From positions 86,906,164 through 86,970,163 of the forward strand of contig OZ038510.1 in assembly GCA_964036315.1 (NCBI GenBank): DNA of 64,000 nucleotides, given 5' to 3'. The DNA is from Acanthosepion esculentum (taxonomy: Eukaryota > Mollusca > Cephalopoda > Sepiida > Sepiidae). Under the pieces are notes generated by a model. That model did not search any database. It was given only the letters and a program-made list of their open reading frames with translations, and was not told the DNA's origin. A program made the translations under genes and the position numbers. Shown one piece after another: positions 51,301-62,000 of this stretch (its first letter is position 1; every line of letters starts with the position of its first letter).

Positions 51301-54289
51301 TTAATGAATGCATTTTAATAAATATCAAGCGTCTGCTAAGTAGCTGTCTGTTATACGGCGAAAAGCGACAAAACATACATGTCGTGTATGGTCGCATCCT
51401 ATTCATCATTAGAATTCAGATTTTCATCCGGATTATAGTATATATTACATCATCTAAGCCTGATATTTATAGAATGCTGACACTAGTTTCAGAAAATAAC
51501 ATTAATGAATGCATTTTTATTAATATCAAGCGTCTGCTAAGTAACTGTCTGTTATACTGCGAAAAGCGACAAAACATACATGTCGGGTTATCGCATCCTA
51601 TTCATCATTAGAATTCAGATTTTCATTCGGATTATATTACATATTGCATCATCTAAGCCTGATGTTCATAGAATGCTGACACTAGTTTCAGAAAGTAACA
51701 TTAATGAATGCACTTTTTTTAATATCAAGCGTTTGTTATGTAACTGTTTTTTTTTACAGCGGAAAGCGACAAAGCATACATGTCGGTTATGATCGCATCC
51801 TATTCATCATTAGAATTCAGATTTTCACACGGATTATATTTGATATTGCATCATCTAAGCCTGATGTTCATAGAATTGTGACACTAGTTTCAGAAAATAA
51901 CATGAATGAATGCATTTTTATTAATATCAAGCGTCTGCTAAGTAACTGTCTGTTATACGTCGAAAAGCGACAAAACATACATGCCTGGTAATCATCGCAT
52001 CCTATTCATCATTAGAATTCAGATTTTCATACGGATTATATTACCAATTGCATCATATAAGCCTGATGTTCATACAATGCTGACCATTGTTTCAGAAAAT
52101 ATCATTAATGAATGCATTTTTATTAATATCAAGCGACTGCTTATTATCTGTCTGTTATACGGCGAAAAGCGACAAAAACATACATGTCGGGTATGATCGC
52201 ATCCTATTCATCATTACAATTCAGATTTTCATACGGATTATATTACATATTACATCATCTATGCCTGATGTTCATAGAATGCTGACACTATTTTCAGAAA
52301 ATAACATTAATGAATGCATTTTTATAAATATAAAGCGTCTGCTAAATTCCTGTCTGTTATACGGCGAAAAGCGACAAAACATACATGTCGTGTATGGTCG
52401 CATCCTATTCATCATTAGAATTCAGTTTTTCATCCGGATTATAGTATATATTACCTCATCTCAGCCTGATATTTATAGAATGCTGACACTAGTTTCAGAA
52501 AATAACATTAATGAATGCATTTTTATTAATATCAAGCGTCTGCTAAGTAACTGTCTGTTATACTGCGAAAAGCGACAAAACATACATGTCGGGTTATCGC
52601 ATCCTATTCATCATTAGAATTCAGATTTTCATTCGGATTATATTACGTATTGAATCATCTAAGCCTGATGTTCATAGAATGCTGACACTAGTTTCAGAAA
52701 GTAACATTAATGAATGCATTTTTTTTAATACCAAGCGTTTGTTATGTAGCTGATTTTTTTTACGGCGGAAAGCGACAAAGCATACATGCCGGTTATGATC
52801 GCATGCTATTCATCATTAGAATACAGATTTTCACACGGATTATATTACATATTACATCATCTAAGCCTGATATTCATAGAATTGTGACACTAGTTTCAGA
52901 AAATAATATGAATGAATGCATTTTTATTAATATCAAGCGTCTGCTAAGTAATTGTCTGTTATACGTCGAAAAGCGACAAATCATACATGCCTGGTAATGA
53001 TCGCATCCTATTCATCATTAGAATTCAGATTTTCATACGGATTATATTACCAATTGCATCATATAAGCCTGATGTTCATACAATGCTGACCATTGTTTCA
53101 GAAAATAACATTAATGAAGGCATTTTTATTAATATCAAGCGACTGCTTATTATCTGTCTGTTATACGGCGAAAAGCGACAAAACATACATGTCGGGTATG
53201 ATCGCATCCTATTCATCATTACAATTCAGATTTTCATACGGATTATATAACATATTACATCATCTATGCCTGATGTTCATAGAATGGTGACACTAGTTTC
53301 AGAATATACCATGAATGAATGCATTTTTATTAATATCAAGCGTCTTCTAAATAACTATCTGTTATACGCCGAAAAGCGACAAATCATACATGTCGGGTAT
53401 GATCGCATCCTATTCAGCATTAGAATTCCCATTTTCATCCGGATCATATTACATATTGCATCACCTAAGACTGATGTTCATAGAATGCGTAACATTATTT
53501 CTGAAAATAACATTAATGAATGCATTTCTATTAATATCAAGCGTCTGCTAAGTAGCTGTCGGTTATACGTCGAAAAGCGACAAAACATACATGTCGGGTA
53601 TGATCGCATCCTATTCATCATTAGAATTCAGATTTTCATCCGGATTATATTACATATTGCTTCATCTAAGCCTGATGTTCATAGAATGCTGACACTAATA
53701 CAGCAAATAACATTAATGAATGCATTTTTGTTCATATAAGCGTTTGCTAAGTAACTGTCTGTTATGCGGCGAAAAGCGACAAAACATACATGCCTGGTAA
53801 TGATCGCATCCTATTCATCATTAGAATTCAGATTTTCATACGGATTATATTACCAATTGCATCATATAAGCCTGATGTTCATAGAATGCTGACCATTGTT
53901 TCAGAAAATAACATTAATGAATGCATTTTTATTAATATCAAGCGACTGCTTATTATCTGTCTGTTATACGGCGAAAAGCGACAAGACATACATGTCGGGT
54001 ATGATCGCATCCTATTCATCATTAGAATTCACATTTTCATCCGGATTATATTACATATTGCATCATCTAAACCTGATGTTCATAGAATGATGACAGTAGT
54101 TTCAGAAAATAACATTAATGAATGCATTTTTATTAATATCAAGCGTCTGCTAAGTAGCAGACTGTTATACGGCGAAAACCGACAAAACATACATGTCGGG
54201 TATGATCACATCCTATTCATCATTAGAATTCCGATTTTCATCCGGATTATATTATATATTGCATCTTCTAAGCCTGATGTTCTTAGAAT
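45305..54289 (-). repeat. Family D satellite, right array: about 45 inverted copies of the 201-bp monomer
   Basis: The landmark now reads GACAAAACATACATGTCGGG, the reverse complement of the left-arm landmark, every 200-202 bp. Monomers near the centre match those left of it, and the last monomer, beside family C, carries the same TATATTGCATCTTCTAAGCC marker as the left arm in inverted form. Between these ends the arms differ in monomer subtypes and number (about 9.0 kb here against 8.0 kb on the left). Open frames of up to 177 codons on the plus strand follow from the 3 x 67 period and are not annotated; the longest, 53,790-54,323, runs across the D/C junction, which argues against it being a gene. 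Confidence 0.95.
49560..53250 (-). repeat. Family D right-arm higher-order repeat: 7-monomer unit of about 1,408 bp
   Basis: Two full units (about 49,560-50,970 and 50,970-52,380) and a shortened five-monomer unit (to about 53,250) repeat the same subtype order. Anchors at 50,171/51,580, 50,295/51,704 and 50,572/51,981/52,987 give spacings of 1,409 and about 1,006 bp. Two marker subtypes are ATTACCAATTGCATCATATA and one with a long T run, GTAACTGTTTTTTTTTACAG (50,331 and 51,740). The first marker occurs again near 53,850, a further 803 bp on. I do not find it in the left arm. Confidence 0.85.
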
Positions 54290-54305
54290 GCAGTCTTATT
54301 GTGCA
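54280..54305 (-). other. D/C satellite junction, right copy
   Basis: Family D (CCTGATGTTCTTAGAATGCA) joins family C (GTCTTATTGTGCAC) at about 54,289. It is the reverse complement of the left junction at 37,316, with the same breakpoint and the same adjacent D-monomer marker. The C side then shows a small deletion (GTGCACATGCTCGGACGCC) absent from the left copy. Confidence 0.92.
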
Positions 54306-55573
54306 CATGCTCGGACGCCGTAAATTGTCAGACGACATACCGCGCACATGGTGAAAGCTGTACTTTTTACTATCTGACGAAATGAAAAATCCCTGTAAAC
54401 ATAGACAAATCAAATAATTCCACACAATTTGATACCCATTTTGAAAATATTTCTTTGGCGGGAAAAAAGTTATAAACAAGTGAAATATGACTGATTTCTT
54501 AATTTAGGGCCGCATGAAAATTTCCGCAAATGTGATAACACAAGTCTCCATATCTTTGAATTTCGCCTCGACTCAAGTGAAAGTGTAAAAAAAACTTTTG
54601 TAATTATGGATAAGGCAAGAAGTTTTCGACAATTGTACACCAATATTTAGTGGATTCGATAAAAAGGAACAATTAGAAATGCAGTCTTATTGTGCACACT
54701 GGAATTCGGACGCAGTAAATTGTCAGACGACATACCGCTCACATTGTGAAAGTTGTACTTTATACTATCGGACCAAAGTAAAACTCCCTGTAAACATAGA
54801 CAAATCAAATAATTGCACACAATTTGATACCCATTTTGAAAATATTTCTTTTACAGGATAAATGTTATAAACACGTGAATTATGACAGTTTTCCCAGTTT
54901 AGGGCCGCATGAAAATTTCTGTAAATGTGCTACCACAAGTCCCCATATCGTTGAATTTCGCCTTGACTCTAATCAAGGTGTAGAAAAAACTTTTGTAATT
55001 ATGGATAAGCAAGAAATACCCGACAATTGTACACCAATATTTAGTGGATTCGATGAAAAGTAAAAAATAGAAATGCAGTCTTATTGTGCACACTGGAATT
55101 CGGACACTGTAAATTGTCAGACGACATACCGCTCACATGGTGAAAGCTGTACTTTTTACTATCGGACCAAAATAAAACGCCCTGTAAACATAGACAAATC
55201 AAATAATTGCACACAATTTGATACCCATTTTGAAAATATTTCTTTTACAGGAAAAACTTATAAACAAGTGAAATATGACTGATTTCCCAGTTTAGGACCG
55301 GATGAAAATGTCCGCAAATGACCTAACACAAGTCCCCATAACGTTGAATTTCGCCTCGACACTAGTCAAGGTGTAGAAAAAACATTTGGTATTATGGATA
55401 AGGCAAGAAATTCCAGACATTTGGACACCAATATTTTGTGAATTCGAAAAAAGAAAAATTAGAAATGCAGTCTTATTGTGCACACTGGAATTCGGACGCT
55501 CTAAATTGTCAGACGACATAACGCGCACATCGTTAAAGCTGTACTTTTTACTATCTGACCAAATGAAAAATCC
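54290..55573 (-). repeat. Family C satellite, right array: about 3.3 inverted copies of the 394-bp monomer
   Basis: The inverted landmark GTACTTTTTACTATC (one copy GTACTTTATACTATC) lies at 54,360, 54,755, 55,149 and 55,541, spacing 392-395 bp. The outer monomer, next to family B, matches the outer monomer of the left array at diagnostic sites, including CGAATTCGAAAAAAG and CATAACGCGCACATCGTTAA. The array is about one third the length of the left one, so either this arm contracted or the left arm expanded by its three-monomer duplication. One monomer (about 54,800-55,063) lacks the stop codons usually found in one plus-strand frame. Confidence 0.94.
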
Positions 55574-55600
55574 CTTACAAGCAATCTCAGGCTGCTACAA
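55560..55600 (-). other. C/B satellite junction, right copy
   Basis: Family C (CCAAATGAAAAATCCC) passes into family B (TTACAAGCAATCTCAGGCTG) at about 55,573. It is the inverted counterpart of 33,654-33,657 with the same break position. The following B monomers reproduce the left-arm order one by one: ATGGCATATCCTGG, then GCCCACACCTGCTGG, then AAACTGCGCTAAAATCAATC, then GTGACCACTGACTTAC. Confidence 0.93.
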
Positions 55601-58470
55601 AATGGCATATCCTGGCTCTTTTGTGAAAACTGCCTTACAAGCAATCTCAGGCTGATACAAGCCCACACCTGCTGGCTCTTCTGTGAAAACTGCGCTAAAA
55701 TCAATCTCAGGCTGCTACAAGCTGACTACGCCTGTCTCTTTTGTGACCACTGACTTACAAGCAATCTCAGGTTGCTAAAAATCGACATCTCCTGACTCCT
55801 TTGTGACAACTGCCTTACAATCAATCTCAGGCTGCAGCAAGCCAATTCTCCTGGCTTTTTGTGCCAATTGCCTTACAAGCAATCCCACGCAGCTACGAGC
55901 CCATTTCTCCTGGCTTTTTGTGACAACTGCCTTACAACGAATCTCAGGCTGCAGCAAGCCCAATTCTCCTGGCTTTTTGTGACAATTGCCTTACAAGCAA
56001 TCCCAGGCTGCTACGAGCCGAATTCTGCTGGCTCTTCTGTGAAACCTGCCTTACAAGCAATCTCAGGCTGCTATGGGCCGACTTCATCGGGCAATTTGTG
56101 AAAACTGTCTTACAAAGGATCTCAGGTTGCTACAAGCCGATTTCTCCTGCCTCTATTCTGCCAACTGCCTTCCAAGCAATCTCAGGCTGCTACGAGCCTG
56201 GCTGTTCTATGACAACTGCCTTACAAGCAATCTCAGGCTGCTACGAGCCGATCTCTTGGCTCTTTTGTGCCAATTGCCTTACAAGCCATCCCAGGCTGAT
56301 ACTAGCGGATTTCTCCTGGCTCTTTTGTGGCAACTGCCTTACAAGCAATCTCAGGCTGCTACAAGCCGAATTCTCCTGGCTCTTTTGTGACAAATGCCTT
56401 AAAAGCAATCTCAGACTGCTACAAGCCGTCTACGCCTGGCTTTACAAGCAATCTCAGGGTGCAGCAAGCCTAATTCTACTGGCTTTTTTGCCAATTGCCT
56501 CATAAGTAATCCCAGGCTGCTTCGGGCTGATTTCTTCTGGCTCTTTTGTCAACTGCCTTACAAGCAATCTCAGGCTGCTACAAGCCGAATTCTCCTGGCT
56601 CTTTTGTGACAACTGCCTTACAAGCAATGTCAGGCTGCTCCGAGCCGACTTCTCTTGGCTCTCTTGTGAAAACTGCCTTACAAGCAATCTCAGGCTTCTA
56701 CCAGCCGAATACGCCTGGCTCTTTTGTAGCAACTGCCTTACATGCAATCACAGCAGCAAGCACAATTCTCCTGGATTTTTGTGCCAATTTCATTACAAGC
56801 AATTCCACGCAGCTACGAGCCCGTTTCTCCTGGCTTTTTGTGAAAATTGCCTTACACGCAATCTCAGGCTTTTACGAGCCGGTTCTCCTGGCACATTTGT
56901 GAAAATTGCCTTTCAAGCAATCGCAGTCTGCTACAAACTTACACCTGCTGACTCTTTTTGACAACTCCCTTACAAGCAATCTCCCGACTTCTCCAGGCCA
57001 TTTGTGAAAATTGTCTTACAAAGGTTCTCCGGCTGCTACAAGTCGATTTCTCCTGCCTCTTTTGTGCCAACTGCCTTCCAAGCAATATCAGGCTGCTACG
57101 AGACGACTTCGCCTGGATCTTCTATGACAACTGCCTTACAAGCAATCTCAGGCTGCTACAAATCGATCTCAAGGCTCTTTCGTGCCAATTGCCTTACAAG
57201 CAATCTCAGGCTGCTACGAGCCGATTTCTCCTTGCTCTTTTGTGGCAACTGCCTTACAGGCAATCTCAGGCTGCTACAAGACGACTACGCTTGGCCCTTT
57301 TGTGCCAACTGTTTTACACATAATCTCAGGCTGCTACAATTCGTCATCAACTGGCTCTTTTGTGAAAACTGCCTTACAGGCAATCTTAGGCAGCTACAAG
57401 CCCACTTCTCCTGGCTCTTTTGTGCCAATTGCATTAAAAACAATGTCAGGCTTCTACGAGCCGCTTCTCCTGGATATTTTGTGAAAATTGCCTTTCAAGC
57501 AATCTCAGGCTGCTACAAGACTACACCTGCTTGCTCTTATGTGGTAACTGCATTACAAGCAATCTCAGGCTGCCACAAGACTACTACGCCTTTCTCTTTT
57601 GAGACAACTGCCTTACAAGAAACCTCAGCTTGCTACAAATCGAAATCTCCTGGCTCATTTGTGACAACTGCCTTACAAGGAATCTCAGGCTGCAGCAAGC
57701 CCAATTCTCACGGCTCTTTGTGCAAATTTCCTTACAAGCAATCCCAGGATGCTACGAGCCTATTTCACCTGGCTCTTTTTTGGCAACAGCCTTACAAGCA
57801 TTCTCAGGCTGCTAAAATCGACATCTCCTGGCTCATTTGTGACAACTGCCTTACAAGCAATCCCAGGCTGATACGAGCCTATTTCAACTGGCTCTTTTGT
57901 GGCAACTGCCTTACAAGAAATACCAGGCTGCTACAAATCGGTCTCCTGGCTCTTTTTTGACAACTGACTTACAAGCAATCTCAGACTGCTACAAGCTGAC
58001 TACGCCTGTCTCTTTTGTGACAACTGCCTTACAAGCAATCTCAGGCTGATACAAGCCGACTAGGCCTGATTCTTTTGTGCCAATTGCCTTACAAGCAATC
58101 TTAAGCTGCTACGAGCACACTTCTCCTGGCTTTTTGTGTAAACTGCCTTACACGAAATCTCAGGTTCTACGAGCCGGTTCTCCTGGGACATATGTGGAAA
58201 TTGCCTTATATTAATCTGAGTCCGCTACAAGCCTACACCTGCTTGCTCTTTTTTGACTACTGCCTTACAAGCAATCTTCTGCTTCTATGGGCCGACTTCT
58301 CCGGGCTATTTGTGAAAACTGTCTTACAAAGGATCTCAGGCTGCTACAAGCCGATTTCTCCTGCCTCTTTTGTGCCAACATACTTCCAAGCAATCAAGTA
58401 GACTGCTACAAACACACAACTCCTGTCTCTTTTGTGCAAACTGCCTTACAAGCAATCTCAGCCTGCTACA

Positions 58471-58708
58471 AGACGAATACGCCTGGCTCTTTTGTGAAAC
58501 TGCCTTGCAAGCAATCTAAGGCCGCTACACATCGACATCTCCTGTCTCTTTTGTGAAAACTGCCTAACAAGCAATCTCAGCCTCCTACAAGACGAATACG
58601 CCTGGCTCTTTTGTGAAACTGCCTTGCAAGCAATCTCAGGCCGCTACAGATCGACATCTCCTGTCTCTTTTGTGAAAACTGCCTTACAAGCAATCTCAGG
58701 CTGCAGCA
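58471..58708 (-). repeat. Family B two-monomer duplication, 119 bp, right arm only
   Basis: AGACGAATACGCCTGGCTC begins at 58,471 and again at 58,590, followed both times by the GCCTTGCAAGCAATCT monomer and a GACATCTCCTGTCTC tail. The left arm has this pair once (about 30,940-31,020), so the duplication arose after the arms formed. Confidence 0.8.
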
Positions 58709-59024
58709 ATCCCAATTCTCCTGGCTTTTTGTGCCAATTGCCTTACAAGCAATCCCAGGCGGCTACGAACCGATTTCTCCTGGCTCATTCGTGACAACTG
58801 CTTTACAAGCAATCTCAGGCTGCAGCTAGTCCAATTCTCCTGACTTTTTGTGCCAATTGCCTTACAAGCAATCCCAGGCTGCTACGAACCGATTTCTCCT
58901 GGCACATATGTGGCATCTGTCTTACAAGCATTCTCAGACTGCTACAAGCCCAATTCTCCTGGCTTTTTGTGCCAATTGCCTTACAAATAATCCCAGGCGG
59001 CTACGAGCCGATTTCTTCTGTCTC

Positions 59025-62000
59025 TTTTGTGAAAACTACCTTACAACGAATCTCAGGCTGCAGCAAGCCCAATTCTCCTGGCTCTTTCGTGGCAACTGCC
59101 TTACAAGCAACCTCAGGCTTCTACCAGCCGACTTTTCTTGGATCTTTTGTGAAAACTGCCTTACAAGCTATCTCAGCCTGCTACAAGGTGAATACGCCTG
59201 GCTCTTTTGGGAAACTGCCTTGCAAGCAATCTCAGGCCGCTACAAATCGACATCTCCTGTCTCTTTTGTGACAACTGCCTCACAAGCAATATCACGCTGC
59301 CGCTAGCCCAATTCTCCTCACTTTTTGAGCCAATTGCCTTAAAAGCAATCCCAGGCGGCTACGTTCCGATTTCTCCTGGCTCTTTTGTTGTAAGTGCCTT
59401 ACAAGCAATGTCAGGCTGCTACGAGCCGACTTCTCTTGGATCTTTTGTGAAAACTGCCTTACAAGCAATCACATGGCGCTGCAAATCGACAGCGCCTGGC
59501 TCTTTTGTGACAACTGTTTTTCAAGCAATCTCAGTCTGCAGCAAGCCCAATTCGCCACGCTTTTTGTGCCAATTGCCTTACAAGCAATCCCAGGCTGCTA
59601 CGAGCCGATTTCTCCTAGCTCATTTGTAGGATCTGCCTTACAAGCATTCTCAGGCTGCTAAAAGCCCAATTCTCCTGGCTTTTTGTGCCAATTGCCTTAC
59701 AAGCAATCCCAGGCGGCTACCAGCCTATTTCTCCTGGGTCTTTTGTGGCAACTGCCTTACAAGCAATCTCAGTCAGCTACAAGACGAATTCTTCTGGCTC
59801 TTTTTTGACAACTGCCTTACAAGCAATGTCAGACTGCTACGAGCTGACTTATCTTGGCTCTTTTGTGAAAACTGCCTTACAAGCAATCAGATGCTGCTAC
59901 AAATCGACATCTCCTGTCTCTTTTGTGAAAACTACCTTACAAGCATTCTCAGCCTGCTACAAGCCGAATACGCCTGGCTCTTTTGTGAAACTGCCTTACA
60001 TGGAATCTCAGGCCGCTACAAATCGACATCTCATGGCTCTTTTGTGGCAACTGCCTTACAAGCAATCTCAGTCAGCTACAAGACGAATTCTTCTGGCTCT
60101 TTTTTGACAACTGCCTTACAAGCAATGTCAGACTGCTACGAGCTGACTTATCTTGGCTCTTTTATGAAAACTGCCTTACAAGCAATCAGATGTTGCTACA
60201 AATCGACATCTCCTGTCTCTTTTGTGAAAACTACCTTACAAGCATTCTCAGCCTGCTACAAGCCGAATACGCCTGGCTCTTTTGTGAAACTGCCTTACAT
60301 GGAATCTCAGGCCGCTACAAATCGACATCTCATGGCTCTTTTGTGACAACTGCCTTACAAGCAATCTCAGGCTGTCGCTAGCCCAATTCTCTTGATTTTT
60401 GTGCCAATTGCCTTACAAGCAAAATCAGGATGCTACTAGCCGACTTCTCTTGGCTCTTTTGTGAAAACAAGCAATCTACTCTTTTGTGAAAACTGCCTTT
60501 CAAGCAATCTCAGGCTGCAGCAATCCCAATTCACCTGGCTTTTTGTGCCAATTGCCTTACAAGCAATCCCAGGCGGCTAAGAGGCGATTTCTCCTGGCTC
60601 TTTTGTGATAACTGCATTACAAGCAAAATCAGGATGCTACTAGGAAACTTCTCTTGGCTCTTTTGTGAAAACTGCCTTGCAAGCAATCTCAGGCCGCTAC
60701 AAATCGACATCTCCTTTCCCTTTTGTTACAATTGCCTTACAAGCAATATGAGGCTGCCGCTAGCCCAATTCTCCTGACTTCTTGTGCCAATTGCCTTACA
60801 TGCAATCTCAGCCTGCTACAAGCCGAATACGCCTGGCTCTTTTGTGAAATTGCCTTACAAGCAATCTCAGGCCGCTACAAATAGACATATCCTGGCTCTT
60901 TTGTGACAACTGCCTTACAAGCATTCTCAGGCTTCAGCAAAATGAAATCTCCTGGCTTTTTGTGCGAATTGCCTTACAAGCAATCCCAGGCGGCTACGGG
61001 CCGATTTCTCCTGACCCTTTTGTGGCAACTGCCTTACAAGAAACCTCAGGCTGCTACAAGCCGAATTCTCCTGGCGCTTTTGTGATAACAGCCTTACAAG
61101 CAATCTCAGGCTGCCGCCAGGACAGTTCTCCTGACTTTTTGTGCCAATTGCCTTAAAAGCAATCCCAGGCGGCTACGTGCCGATTTCTCCTGGCTCTTTT
61201 GTGGTAACTGCCTTACAAGCAATCTCAGTCTGCTACAAGCCGAATTCTCCTGGTTCTATTGTGACAACTGCATTACAAGCTATCTCAGGCTGCAGCAATC
61301 CCAATTCTCCTAGCTTTTTGTGCCAATTGCCTTAAGGGACATTCCCAGGCGGCTACGAGCCGATTTCTCCTGGCTCTTTTGTGGCAACTGCCTTACAAGA
61401 AATCTCTGGCTGCTACAAGCCGAATTCTCCTGGCGCTTCTGTGACAACTGCCTCACAAGCAATGTCAGGCTGCTACGAGCCGACTTCTCTTGGCTCTTTT
61501 GTGAAAACGGCCTTACAAGTAATATCAGGCTGCTACAAAACGATATCTCATGTCTCTTTGGTGAAACTGCCTTACAAGCAATCTCAGGCTGCTACAAGCC
61601 GAATACGCCTGGCTTTTTGTGAAACTGCCTTGCAAGCAATCTAAGGCCGCTACAAATCGACATCTCCTGTCTCTTCTTTGACAACTGCCTTACAAGCAAT
61701 CTCAGGCTGCCACCTGAACAGTACTCCTGACTTTTTGTGCCAATTGCCTTTACAGCAATCCAAGGCGGCTACGTGCCGATTTCTCCTGGCTCTTTTGTGA
61801 AAACTACCTTACAACGAATCTCAGGCTGCAGCAAGCCCAATTCTCCTGGCTCTTTCGTGGCAACTGCCTTACAAGCAACCTCAGGCTTCTACCAGCCGAC
61901 TTTTCTTGGATCCTTTGTGAAAACTGCCTTACAAGCTATCTCAGCCTGCTACAAGGTGAATACGCCTGGCTCTTTTGGGAAACTGCCTTGCAAGCAATCT

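Noticed and set aside
37317..54289. CENP-B box in family D as a sign of a functional centromere.
   Set aside because: I looked for TTCG, then A, then CGGG at the required spacing. The monomer has TTCGCC and GTCGGG but not in that arrangement on either strand. A centromeric role can be neither shown nor excluded from sequence alone.
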